A stretch of DNA of 43,972 bases from a virus, in the IMG/VR virus record IMGVR_UViG_3300038682_000184, positions 1-43,972 of that record, one strand, 5' to 3'. The notes under the pieces are model-generated. The model did not search any database and was not told where the DNA came from. It saw only the letters and a program-made list of their open reading frames with translations. The translations under genes were made by a program, and so were the position numbers. Position 1 is the first letter of the stretch; every line of letters starts with the position of its first letter. Of this stretch, positions 25,324 through 31,997 are shown piece after piece.

Positions 25324-26802
25324 TTACTCCTTAAATCCGGCAAGCGTTTCTTTCAATAGCTCCCGTCCGTAATTTGTGTTGAACATTCCTTTCCTCAACA
25401 CCTCAATTTTATCATATCCTTTTAGCGCATCTTCTGGTTCTGCGCCTCGCTCCTCTGCTTCAATCGCCTCCTTGTTTTTCAGCTTTTCAACTTGGATATA
25501 TTCGGTCATTTCATCAACGGTCGTATCGTCTACAAGCACCATATCACCATCAATCATTTTTGGCAACTTCCGGCCTTTTTTTTCTCCAGGCGGCACGTTG
25601 TCCATATCTCCACCACAGAAACAGCATATCACATTTTCAAGGTTATTTGCAACCCCGCAATACGGACACATGCGGCTTTTGATTGCATCGTCGTCAACAT
25701 CGCTGATTAGTTCGCCGGTGATTAAATCCCATTCAAGATCCCTATCAGGCCGTCCGTGCAAAACCATATTGCCGACAAAGTCAACACAAGCATAATATTT
25801 TTTTCCAGGTAATAGGCGCTCAGCCCGCCCGTTAAATTGCGTCCAGATGATAGGCGATTTCGTCAGTCGTAACCACATGACACCATACAGCCCGTCGATT
25901 GATAATCCTTCAATGCCGATGCCGACCGTGCATATGCCGTTAATTTTCCCCGCCGCAATATCATCAAGTATTTTCTTCCGCTCAAATGGTGCAAGGTTTG
26001 AATGAAGATGCTTGAAATTCCATCCTGCTTTATTGAATGCTCCGGTTGTTTCCTTTGCGTGTTTGTACGTGCAACACGGGACTATAACTTGAAGCCCGCC
26101 GAATACTTGCTCATACGTGTCGATAATGTTGCCGATTATCTGCGGTTCTCCGAGTAATTCAGCCTGTATTTCTACGTCAAAATCTTCGCCGTTTTGCGGG
26201 ATGTGCTGTTTGAATTGTTCAGCGATAATTGGCATAGGCGGGGTTATATAGCCAAGGCGGATAGCTTCTGATTTGTTTATCGTGCAAACAATGTTATCAT
26301 ACCATTTAATAAACGGTTCGCCTGATCCGTGGTGCAATGTTGCGGTAAGTCCAAGCCTGACAGCATCGGGGAAACCTTCATAGATAGATTCCCATGATGA
26401 CGCCATCGAATGTTGGCATTCATCTGTAATAATTATATCGGGATAAATTGAGCGGGGTAACAGTGGCATGATGTTTACAAGCGAAAGCGTCATGCAAAGA
26501 TAAACTTGACGTCCTCGACCTTGCACACCTTTGTCGCTGATGGTGCCAGGATTCAGCCCAAACGATATTAAATCTTTTAACCACTGCCGATATATTTCAA
26601 TCTGCGGACACAAGATGTAAACGGTTTTTAGCTTGCCGTTTTTGTTGCGGAGATTGGTTTGATCTTGGATTATCATGCAAGCGGTTTTTGTTTTGCCGGT
26701 CCCGCAAGGTGAGAGAAAAACAGTTGAGCGGGATGCGTTGAGATCGGTGTTAACGAGCGCTCGGGCTTGCTGTTGAAATGGGCGTTGTTGGAGTTTAGGC
26801 AT
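25324..26802 (-). CDS. SF2 (DEAD/DEAH-type) helicase with C-terminal zinc finger
   Basis: 492 aa. Motif I CGTGKT (33-38), motif II TDECQH, motif III GLTATL and a motif VI region NGRAERLLPG define an SF2 ATPase like phage UvsW/Res-type helicases. After the two helicase lobes a four-Cys finger follows (CPYC ... CCFC, about 385-405). It probably remodels replication or recombination intermediates. It lies upstream of the exonuclease and annealing protein in the same operon. Confidence 0.83.
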   Translation of the reverse strand: MPKLQQRPFQQQARALVNTDLNASRSTVFLSPCGTGKTKTACMIIQDQTNLRNKNGKLKTVYILCPQIEIYRQWLKDLISFGLNPGTISDKGVQGRGRQVYLCMTLSLVNIMPLLPRSIYPDIIITDECQHSMASSWESIYEGFPDAVRLGLTATLHHGSGEPFIKWYDNIVCTINKSEAIRLGYITPPMPIIAEQFKQHIPQNGEDFDVEIQAELLGEPQIIGNIIDTYEQVFGGLQVIVPCCTYKHAKETTGAFNKAGWNFKHLHSNLAPFERKKILDDIAAGKINGICTVGIGIEGLSIDGLYGVMWLRLTKSPIIWTQFNGRAERLLPGKKYYACVDFVGNMVLHGRPDRDLEWDLITGELISDVDDDAIKSRMCPYCGVANNLENVICCFCGGDMDNVPPGEKKGRKLPKMIDGDMVLVDDTTVDEMTEYIQVEKLKNKEAIEAEERGAEPEDALKGYDKIEVLRKGMFNTNYGRELLKETLAGFKE

Positions 26803-27193
26803 TTAGCAAATCCATATTTAAGCCTGATTTGATAAACTCAACACCTAAAGACATATTGGCTCCGCAGCCTAATTTTTGATAGATCACTTGTAATTCATCA
26901 TGAGTGAATACTTTCCTGAACCATCTATTTAATTTACGCTTGCACCATTCTGCTTTTGCTTTTATATAATAGTTATCGGCACAATAAAAAGACAAATATG
27001 ACAACAATTTATAATCAAATTCATCTGAAGTTATAGGCCTGCTACCTTCTTTAGGCCATAAATCAACAACAATTCTAAAATAAATATTCCATTTTTTATG
27101 CAAAATAAGCTCTTCATCTCTATGAAGGAATGATGTCTCAAACATGTCATAAATACGCTCGATTTTTTCTTCAACTCCTGCTTTTATCTTCAC
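26795..27193 (-). CDS. hypothetical early protein
   Basis: 132 aa if started at GTG 27193, which overlaps the nuclease stop as GTGA and has GGGGGA 7 nt upstream; ATG starts at 27208 and 27223 are alternatives. Helical, aromatic-rich (KWNIYFRIVVDLWPKEG, then LSYLSFYCADNYYIK). No family recognised. A replication accessory role is only suggested by neighbours. Confidence 0.5.
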   Translation of the reverse strand: MKIKAGVEEKIERIYDMFETSFLHRDEELILHKKWNIYFRIVVDLWPKEGSRPITSDEFDYKLLSYLSFYCADNYYIKAKAEWCKRKLNRWFRKVFTHDELQVIYQKLGCGANMSLGVEFIKSGLNMDLLNA

Positions 27194-27567
27194 CTCACTA
27201 TCCCCCATTCCTGCATTGTCCATACAGCTTCTTCTAAACTTCTAACGATGCCGTATTTTGCGCCGACTTCTAACGCCCGTCTTTCAAATATGCCTTGCAC
27301 TTTCGATTGCTTGCCCTTCTCGGTTTTTACTTCCATGAAATAAGCAAGGCCGTTTTTCACAAGGACTAAATCGCTAACCCCTGGAATTAAACCGGTTTTT
27401 TTCATTATGGCCATCATTGCCGCAACGATTGCTTTTTTCACTTTTGCAAGTCCCGCAGCTTTCATTACGCCCTCATTCGGCACTGAAAAATACATGAAGT
27501 TTTGCGACTGCGAAACCGTTGACATGTAGTCGACTATTTGAGTTTGTATTATTTGTTCGGGTTTCAT
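27190..27567 (-). CDS. VRR-NUC nuclease
   Basis: 125 aa from ATG 27567 (GGAG 9 nt upstream). It has the VRR-NUC core: a start helix with a conserved Gln (EQIIQTQIVDYMS), FSVPNEG, the long helix, GVSDLVLV and the FMEVKTEKGKQSKVQ catalytic ExK segment ending RRALEVGAKYGIVRSLEEA. Phage VRR-NUC proteins are structure-specific endonucleases acting in recombination, often beside an SF2 helicase, as here. The start overlaps the DUF551 stop. Confidence 0.85.
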   Translation of the reverse strand: MKPEQIIQTQIVDYMSTVSQSQNFMYFSVPNEGVMKAAGLAKVKKAIVAAMMAIMKKTGLIPGVSDLVLVKNGLAYFMEVKTEKGKQSKVQGIFERRALEVGAKYGIVRSLEEAVWTMQEWGIVR

Positions 27568-27740
27568 TTGGGCGGCTCCGGTAAGGGCATCCAATGAGTA
27601 ACCGCAGACGGAAAGCACGTTATCATATTATTACCTCTAATTAGTCTAACCTTATCACCGGCAATATCTTCGGAATGAGTCAAAAATAATAAGCTCCTAT
27701 TTTCCGGCAACCTATCTTTAACACTTATCCAATCGTTCAC
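27564..27740 (-). CDS. DUF551 protein
   Basis: Hand-translated 58-aa gene with a GTG start overlapping the upstream stop (GTGA) and a purine-rich AGGGGGGAAGG site. N-terminal NDWISVKDRLPEN and C-terminal VTHWMPLPEPPK are the two signatures of DUF551, small phage and bacterial proteins of unknown function. Its last codons carry GGAGCCGCCC, the ribosome site of the nuclease gene, repeated at 41698. Confidence 0.85.
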   Translation of the reverse strand: MNDWISVKDRLPENRSLLFLTHSEDIAGDKVRLIRGNNMITCFPSAVTHWMPLPEPPK

Positions 27741-28090
27741 CCTTCCCCCCTCATGGCCTTTATCGCCCCAATAACGCCGTCACAACTTTCTATCAGTGTA
27801 CTTGCAGTCAACGCATCAAGCCGTCCCGCAACCGACAGCGCAAGCAATGCCGGTTTATATCCATCGAGCAAAGTTTTAGTAACTTCGCCGATTCTCAGCC
27901 ACATTCTATCACGCTCGATATACTCTTTTAATATCCGCTCGGTTAATTCCGGCGGTATGTCCTCGACTATTTTGTCAGCAAGTGCGCCGATTTTATCCAC
28001 AGGTATTCCACAGGATTTTAACAGGTCGTCTGATTTTACTTCCGCTGTTTCATCAAGCCACTTGTCTATTTCTTTGTCGTATTCGTCCAT
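27737..28090 (-). CDS. hypothetical helical protein
   Basis: 117 aa, acidic, entirely predicted helix, no recognised motif. It includes SDDLLKSCGIPVDKIGALADKI and a C-terminal SLIESCDGVIGAIKAM-like helix. GGAGA lies upstream of the ATG. Its stop overlaps the DUF551 start. Confidence 0.5.
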   Translation of the reverse strand: MDEYDKEIDKWLDETAEVKSDDLLKSCGIPVDKIGALADKIVEDIPPELTERILKEYIERDRMWLRIGEVTKTLLDGYKPALLALSVAGRLDALTASTLIESCDGVIGAIKAMRGEG

Positions 28091-28324
28091 TTATTTTCTC
28101 CTTACTGGGCCCCACATTTTATTGTATTGCTTCATTTTCATTGCGGTACTAATTGCCATTGCGTACATTAAAGGATCTACGGGATCATAACTCTCATAAT
28201 ATTCACGACCTTTTATATTGACGCCTACACCATGATAATGTTTATCTGGCTTTGATTTTTCGGTAATTTTTACCTGCCGTTTCCGCTGAAATTCCGCCTT
28301 TGGAATTCGCTTTTTCTTTTTCAT
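28091..28324 (-). CDS. small basic protein
   Basis: 77 aa, strongly basic N-terminus (KKKKRIPKAEFQRKRQ), then GVGVNIKGREYYESYDPVDPL, which may be a small domain. Nucleic-acid binding is plausible from charge only. GGAG lies 4 nt before the ATG, which overlaps the previous stop. Confidence 0.5.
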   Translation of the reverse strand: MKKKKRIPKAEFQRKRQVKITEKSKPDKHYHGVGVNIKGREYYESYDPVDPLMYAMAISTAMKMKQYNKMWGPVRRK

Positions 28325-28485
28325 TTTCTCCTAATCCTATTAGTGCCTGCAATTATTTCACCTTCGCATTCCGGACAATCCCATGAATAATGCATCCGGC
28401 CTTTTGTGTCTTCATACTTAACAGCGTCATGACTGCTAACAGATATTTCTTTCTTGCAATTTGGACATGTTGTTTTATAGTTCAT
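28321..28485 (-). CDS. 54-aa zinc-ribbon protein
   Basis: Hand translation: starts MNYKTTCPNCKKE and ends TNRIRRK, with a second knuckle CPEC about 30 residues later. The CPxC...CPxC pairs define a zinc ribbon. AGGAG lies 7 nt upstream inside the preceding membrane peptide. Function unknown. Confidence 0.75.
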   Translation of the reverse strand: MNYKTTCPNCKKEISVSSHDAVKYEDTKGRMHYSWDCPECEGEIIAGTNRIRRK

Positions 28486-28595
28486 TTAGTTCTCCTGTAC
28501 CTCTTTTTAGTACCGCCCCTAACAATCACCCACACGATAAAAAAGTATACTGCTGAAATCGATATCAGCGTTATTATTCCTATTGCTACGCTCAT
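28482..28595 (-). CDS. 37-aa single-span membrane peptide
   Basis: Hand translation gives MSVAIGIITLISISAVYF, a continuing hydrophobic run, then a basic tail TKKRYRRTK. Positive-inside rule predicts an N-out/C-in span. GGAGGC is 5 nt upstream of the ATG and the stop overlaps the zinc-ribbon start (ATGA). Confidence 0.6.
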   Translation of the reverse strand: MSVAIGIITLISISAVYFFIVWVIVRGGTKKRYRRTK

Positions 28596-28596
28596 T

Positions 28597-28830
28597 TTAT
28601 GCCTCCGTTAAAAATCCGTTATTAGTTTCAATTTGAATTATCAATTTGTCTTTATAAAGATATTGTTCACACCCGCTATCTACATATATCAATTTATTGC
28701 CATGGGTTTTTATATCTTCTTCGGTTAGATTATTTTCAGTCATATATTTTAATATCGCATCCTCAATAATTGAGCGTTTTTGAAGCATGACATTTTTTGT
28801 AATATTGTTAATTCTTTCAGATAATTCCAT
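28597..28830 (-). CDS. hypothetical protein, NGFLTEA tail
   Basis: 77 aa from ATG 28830 (GGAGG 7 nt upstream; a TTG start is also in frame). Helical N-terminal half (SERINNITKNVMLQKR), then a mixed half ending IETNNGFLTEA. The last seven residues and their DNA are repeated at the end of the next upstream gene. No family recognised. Confidence 0.5.
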   Translation of the reverse strand: MELSERINNITKNVMLQKRSIIEDAILKYMTENNLTEEDIKTHGNKLIYVDSGCEQYLYKDKLIIQIETNNGFLTEA

Positions 28831-28832
28831 CT

Positions 28833-29000
28833 TCAAGCCTCCGTTAAAAATCCGTTGTATTCTATGAGATTGCCGAAATTAAAAGACATGTGATATTCAA
28901 CTCTTCCTAACGACTCGAATGTTTCTTTTTCTAACTTGCCATAATAAATACCGTTGTTCTGTGGATTTGATATTACAAATGGCCCTAAAAAATCTTTCAT
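28833..29000 (-). CDS. hypothetical protein, NGFLTEA tail
   Basis: 55 aa from ATG 29000, two bases after the upstream stop. Begins MKDFLGPFVISNPQNNG and ends LIEYNGFLTEA. Small and beta-rich in pattern, no family recognised. The last codons contain the AACGGAGG ribosome site for the next gene. Confidence 0.5.
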   Translation of the reverse strand: MKDFLGPFVISNPQNNGIYYGKLEKETFESLGRVEYHMSFNFGNLIEYNGFLTEA

Positions 29001-29002
29001 CC

Positions 29003-29221
29003 TCAAAACAACACCCCCTGCATCTCTTCGCTTTTCACTGCGCATTCGGTCGGCTCAACTCTCATAGGCTTTTTTGATACCTTTTCGGTTTTGCCGTTAA
29101 CCCGCATCAAGCATTCACAACATACTTTCATGTTGCCGAAATCATAACATTCCTGCATACATCCGCATTCATTACAATGCATCATTACTGTTTTCGCTTC
29201 TATGGTTTTGCCGTGGGTCAT
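29003..29221 (-). CDS. Cys-rich zinc-finger-like protein
   Basis: 72 aa. MMHCNECGCMQECYDFG followed by VCCECLMR puts seven Cys and one His in ~30 residues, enough for one or two zinc sites. The remaining ~35 residues are basic and polar. Start overlaps the preceding stop (ATGA). Function unknown. Confidence 0.6.
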   Translation of the reverse strand: MTHGKTIEAKTVMMHCNECGCMQECYDFGNMKVCCECLMRVNGKTEKVSKKPMRVEPTECAVKSEEMQGVLF

Positions 29222-29400
29222 GATTTATGCTCGATTTGCAAATCAGATCTTCCATCAACCGCTATAGCTATCATAATCCCTCTAAAAATAGTGCTTGTAG
29301 TTTCCTTAGTGAGTTTTAGCTGCGAAGCCGAAATCTCGCCGTTTCTGTACTTTTCAAGATCTTCCGCTAAATCTGCGGTCATTTCCATGATTGTCATCAT
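29218..29400 (-). CDS. small hypothetical protein
   Basis: 60 aa, helical first half (TADLAEDLEKYRNGEISA), hydrophobic patch near residues 40-50. No family recognised. Overlaps neighbours on both sides (ATGA), downstream of the zinc-finger paralogue, so probably on the same transcript. Confidence 0.5.
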   Translation of the reverse strand: MMTIMEMTADLAEDLEKYRNGEISASQLKLTKETTSTIFRGIMIAIAVDGRSDLQIEHKS

Positions 29401-29774
29401 TTGCTCCTTAATTCTCTGTTTACTAAAATCAATTGTCTTTTAAGCTCGGTCAACTCAGGCGGTATTTCGTTTATTGTTTTGCTACTGACACTTAAAGTAG
29501 CCTTTATTCTTGATAGCTGCATTCTGATTTTACTATTAACATATTGGTCTGTTAAGTTATAGCAGTTCACCTTATTTAAAAATCGTTGGTGTTCGTAAGG
29601 GTTGGCCGAGTCGGTAAACCGGGGCGGCGCAAACATAACCTTTTTACAATGTCGACAAATAGAGTCTCTACAATTTTGGTGAGTGACCATAAAGGGGAAC
29701 TCTTCCATTTTTTTAACCTTTAAACACTTATGACACATTTTTGTTTTAGATTCAGCCATCTTGACAACTTTCAT
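29397..29774 (-). CDS. zinc-finger protein related to the 3520-4056 gene
   Basis: 125 aa from ATG 29774 (GGAG 9 nt upstream). CHKC ... CRDSICRHC near the N-terminus, then no ANxxK repeats, and a tail IPPELTELKRQ with LILVNRELRSK. The same tail closes the plus-strand zinc-finger protein, in the same position. Both have their own TTGACA promoter. Function unknown; nucleic-acid binding is inferred from the zinc site and basic tail. Confidence 0.65.
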   Translation of the reverse strand: MKVVKMAESKTKMCHKCLKVKKMEEFPFMVTHQNCRDSICRHCKKVMFAPPRFTDSANPYEHQRFLNKVNCYNLTDQYVNSKIRMQLSRIKATLSVSSKTINEIPPELTELKRQLILVNRELRSK

Positions 29775-29803
29775 CTCTCTCATCTCCTCAATCTATTTAC
29801 TCT

Positions 29804-29832
29804 ATTTTACACCCGCAATTAAACCCTGTCAA
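29804..29832 (-). promoter_or_regulatory. sigma70-type promoter of the minus-strand cluster
   Basis: On the minus strand TTGACA, 17 nt, TAAAAT, then a leader ending AGATTGAGGAGATGAGAG. The same spacing, -10 and leader occur before the 34370 gene. It is divergent from the lysis promoter at 29899. Confidence 0.8.
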
Positions 29833-29898
29833 CTGTTTTTATTGTCGGTTTTGCATCTTTTTTCTTTAGCTTTTTACCCCATTTCCGCCCTGTCAATA

Positions 29899-29927
29899 TT
29901 AACATTTTCCGCCTAATATGATATAAT
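29899..29927 (+). promoter_or_regulatory. TTAACA-type promoter of the lysis island
   Basis: TTAACA (29899-29904), 17 nt, TATAAT (29922-29927), 16 nt before the first lysis gene. Its -35 and TGATATAAT core equal those before the fibre genes. Confidence 0.75.
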
Positions 29928-29943
29928 TAAGCATGGAGGATCT

Positions 29944-30249
29944 ATGTCAGAAAGTGAAGCAATCCAGCCGAAAGATCATCATGTGAACTGGAAACGAATA
30001 GGGCGAATTTCGACGATTATTGGCGCTTTGGCTATTGCTGGGACAGCCTTCATATGGGTCGGTCAGACAAGTGCCGAGGTGAGAGACAATGCTTGCGATA
30101 TTGACAGTTTAGAAATGTCAGTTGAAAAGATTGAGGACCATAATAACACGGTGGATGTTAATCAGGGCGTAATCCTAAACGAATTAAAAAACATCAGCGA
30201 AACATTAAGAGAGATTAAGGCAGATATAGAGATTATTAAGGGGCAGTAA
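29944..30249 (+). CDS. membrane protein with coiled coil, lysis cassette
   Basis: 101 aa. Polar N-terminus, one membrane span (about 20-42, STIIGALAIAGTAFIWVG), then a coiled coil to the end (IDSLEMSVEKIEDHNNT ... LREIKADIEIIKG). The layout is like XhlA-type lysis proteins with the order reversed. It is first in the lysis island. GGAGG precedes the ATG. Holin, holin regulator or membrane anchor are all possible. Confidence 0.5.
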   Translation: MSESEAIQPKDHHVNWKRIGRISTIIGALAIAGTAFIWVGQTSAEVRDNACDIDSLEMSVEKIEDHNNTVDVNQGVILNELKNISETLREIKADIEIIKGQ

Positions 30250-30699
30250 ATGACATATACGGTTAGATTTGCACATCTTCAAAAAAAGCCACATTTAGCA
30301 ATTGGTGATAGAATCTTGCGGGGTGATTATCTCGCAACTTGCGGGAATACAGGTGCTTCTATGGGGCGACACTTGCACATTGATTGCGTTGAGGGCTTGA
30401 GACCGTCCGTGTGGACATTGGCAAATTCCGAGCACGGTGTAGTAAAATCATCACCTCGGCAGCTAAACTATTTTATCGATAAAGAGCTATTCGGCGGGAA
30501 TGATTTTGTGGTCACTACTCCATACGGGGATTATGCATATCAAAATGAGCTGAAAAAGGTACATCTTGCATATGACTTGATTCCGGTTGACGGCATATCC
30601 TGGGAATTGTATTGGAATAGATCTGCTCAAGGTACGGTGATTTATAATGAACACCATGTAAATTATGGTAATTGTTTAATGATAAGTTTTGAAGCATAA
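30250..30699 (+). CDS. M23-type endopeptidase with circularly permuted motif order
   Basis: 149 aa. M23 peptidases normally read HxxxD (zinc), then YAHL, then HLH. Here the order is FAHL (His9), GNTGASMGRHLH (His41, His43) and only then VHLAYD (His105, Asp109) followed by GTVIYNEHHVNYGN. All five expected zinc and catalytic residues are present. The N-terminus starts exactly at the strand that in normal proteins follows the YGNxVxI strand now found at the C-terminus, so this is a clean circular permutation. Likely the lysis endopeptidase cutting peptide cross-links. It is translationally linked to the preceding gene (TAAATG). Confidence 0.75.
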   Translation: MTYTVRFAHLQKKPHLAIGDRILRGDYLATCGNTGASMGRHLHIDCVEGLRPSVWTLANSEHGVVKSSPRQLNYFIDKELFGGNDFVVTTPYGDYAYQNELKKVHLAYDLIPVDGISWELYWNRSAQGTVIYNEHHVNYGNCLMISFEA

Positions 30700-30710
30700 A
30701 GGAGCTTAAA

Positions 30711-30905
30711 ATGAAAAAGATACTTGAAAAGATAGGCGCATTTTTTGCGGTCAATAATGAGGTAAACGAGAATACCGTAATGGGCGTTATTGTACTTGTG
30801 TATATCTTTACGATGTACGCATTCGGCAATATAGAAACTGACGCTGAATTATGGACATGGCTTGGTTTTGATTCTCTGTTTTGGGGATTGAATTTGAAGA
30901 AATAG
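30711..30905 (+). CDS. small membrane protein, holin candidate
   Basis: 64 aa. A basic amphipathic start (MKKILEKIGAFFAV), a span around residues 23-40 (TVMGVIVLVYIFTMYAFG) and an aromatic hydrophobic end closing in KK. Size, charge pattern and position after the endopeptidase fit a holin. AAAGGAGC precedes the start. Confidence 0.5.
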   Translation: MKKILEKIGAFFAVNNEVNENTVMGVIVLVYIFTMYAFGNIETDAELWTWLGFDSLFWGLNLKK

Positions 30906-30907
30906 CC

Positions 30908-31024
30908 ATGATGGGGCATATGGAAAAGCTGAAAGACGGCGACGAATGGGATCTGCTTTATTGTAGACATGCGTTATGTGTTTTTTATAATAACACCATA
31001 GCGCACAAACCAAAAAGCGGATGA
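30908..31024 (+). CDS. 38-aa ORF in the lysis island
   Basis: Hand translation gives MMGHMEKLKDGDEWDLLYCRH to a TGA. No clear ribosome site apart from GAAGAAA. The stop overlaps a 22-codon basic ORF (ATGA) that runs into the spanin start. It could be a small regulatory ORF or chance. Confidence 0.3.
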   Translation: MMGHMEKLKDGDEWDLLYCRHALCVFYNNTIAHKPKSG

Positions 31025-31089
31025 GCCGTAGAAATCGCCATAAAAATAAACAGAAACTAAAGGAGCATTCATGTGTGGAAGAAAATTAA
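31021..31089 (+). CDS. 22-aa basic peptide overlapping the spanin start
   Basis: ATG overlaps the previous stop; sequence MSRRNRHKNKQKLKEHSCV then EEN. It contains the GGAG used by the next genes and ends 19 nt inside them. If translated, it probably serves coupling. Confidence 0.25.
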   Translation: MSRRNRHKNKQKLKEHSCVEEN

Positions 31090-31526
31090 ATCATGGTTTT
31101 CGAATAGCAAGCTTAAAGTTATCGGCGGTGTTATTCTTACTGTTGGCGGTTTCCTTATTGGCATATTCGCAGGAAAACGAGCTGACGGCGGAGGAACTGA
31201 ACCAACCGGCGGATCTAACGTTGGGCGAACTGCGGGCGATATTGTCAGAGAACGAGAGCATCAGGAGCGATTACAGCGAACTGAATCAGAAATATCAGGA
31301 CAGCTTGATAGAACATCAGATGAGCTTGATGAAGTTAGAGCAAGAAATAGCGCTGTTGAAAATAGAAAGCGAAATACGGATGCAATCATTAGAGACGTTA
31401 AAAAACGAAACAATCTGGAGTGATGTCTGGACATTTGCAAGCGGCATGATTCTCGGGTATGGTGTTAATGAGCTTGTAGGCGATATCATGGAAACGTATG
31501 AAAATGATAGCGGCGGGATATTTTAA
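31071..31526 (+). CDS. signal-peptide, coiled-coil, membrane protein (spanin-like, frame A)
   Basis: 151 aa from ATG with GGAG 5 nt upstream. A basic start then a hydrophobic core (KLSAVLFLLLAVSLLAY, about 16-33) with a possible cleavage after SLLAYSQ, a coiled coil (about 55-115) and a C-terminal span (FASGMILGYGVNELVG). Two membrane anchors with a coiled coil between recall unimolecular spanins, which fuse the two membranes at lysis, but no lipoprotein Cys is at the expected position. It fully contains another ORF in the +2 register. Confidence 0.55.
   Translation: MCGRKLNHGFRIASLKLSAVLFLLLAVSLLAYSQENELTAEELNQPADLTLGELRAILSENESIRSDYSELNQKYQDSLIEHQMSLMKLEQEIALLKIESEIRMQSLETLKNETIWSDVWTFASGMILGYGVNELVGDIMETYENDSGGIF
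31073..31423 (+). CDS. overlapping membrane coiled-coil protein (spanin-like, frame B)
   Basis: 116 aa from a GTG that shares two bases with the ATG of frame A (ATGTG). GGAG is 7 nt upstream. A basic amphipathic start WKKIKSWFSNSKLK, a span (VIGGVILTVGGFLIGIFAG), a Gly/Thr linker, then a charged coiled coil (about 58-112) looks like an inner-membrane spanin. Frame A also looks like a real protein, so dual coding as in Rz/Rz1 pairs is proposed. Confidence 0.5.
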   Translation: MWKKIKSWFSNSKLKVIGGVILTVGGFLIGIFAGKRADGGGTEPTGGSNVGRTAGDIVREREHQERLQRTESEISGQLDRTSDELDEVRARNSAVENRKRNTDAIIRDVKKRNNLE

Positions 31527-31572
31527 ATAAGGGTTTTAATCAGGTTACTTTGCCTGTATAAATAAAAAAGTT

Positions 31573-31599
31573 AGCCGCCCATATGGACGGCTTTTATTT
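31573..31599. terminator. bidirectional rho-independent terminator
   Basis: AGCCG-C-CCATATGG-A-CGGCT is followed by TTTTATTT on plus, and on minus by AAC and TTTTTT. It ends the lysis island and the minus-strand cassette gene transcript. Confidence 0.8.
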
Positions 31600-31689
31600 C
31601 ACATAACGTTTCGCGGTTATGCGCAGTTTCTAATTGCGCTTTAACCGCTGTTATGTGCTTGTTTGCGACTCGGCCACGGATGGCCGATC
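31600..31689. repeat. left inverted-repeat end of a one-gene cassette
   Basis: Contains ACATAAC/GTTATGT outer arms enclosing GCGGTTA/TAACCGC and GCGCA/TGCGC arms (31601-31657), then GTTATGTGC ... TTTGCGAC and a perfect hairpin TCGGCCA-CGGA-TGGCCGA. The same parts occur, mirrored, at 31998-32080 on the other side of the gene. Confidence 0.7.
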
Positions 31690-31992
31690 TTACTTATAAT
31701 CAAATTGCATATTAGACAGTATTGCCACAGTATCCAAGTGCCGTTCTCCTGCAACCTCTTCATATTCCTCATCAATATCGACCAACGCTTGATACAGAGC
31801 TTTGCAGTCTAATTCTATTTTTTTATTTTTTTTACTTAATTCCCGAAGCTTTAAAATTTCTTCCTCAAGATAATCACAATACACCTCCATCTTCTCTACA
31901 CTATCTGTTATAAATATTGGGACTGTTATTTGAACCACTTGGCCATATAGCAGCATGGTTTTTTTATGCTCTAATTTCGGTCTCCGTTTCAT
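31690..31992 (-). CDS. ZapA-like small protein in an inverted-repeat cassette
   Basis: 100 aa. A beta strand pair (QVVQITVPIFITDSVEK) leads into a long helix, and the C-terminus VAILSNMQFDYK recalls the ALNIA-type end of ZapA division proteins. The likeness is weak and the helix is charged, so a generic coiled-coil protein is also possible. GGGGAGGAAGAGG is its ribosome site. It is the only gene between two mirrored repeat elements. Confidence 0.45.
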   Translation of the reverse strand: MKRRPKLEHKKTMLLYGQVVQITVPIFITDSVEKMEVYCDYLEEEILKLRELSKKNKKIELDCKALYQALVDIDEEYEEVAGERHLDTVAILSNMQFDYK

Positions 31993-31997
31993 CCTCT

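Noticed and set aside
25376-25795. Plus-strand 139-aa Ser-rich ORF inside the helicase gene
   Set aside because: Antisense of the helicase C-terminus without ribosome site or context.
31600-31657. Integron attC site
   Set aside because: Arms ACATAAC/GTTATGT look similar, but the spacing of inner boxes is asymmetric, the other copy is mirrored instead of direct, and no integron integrase is present.
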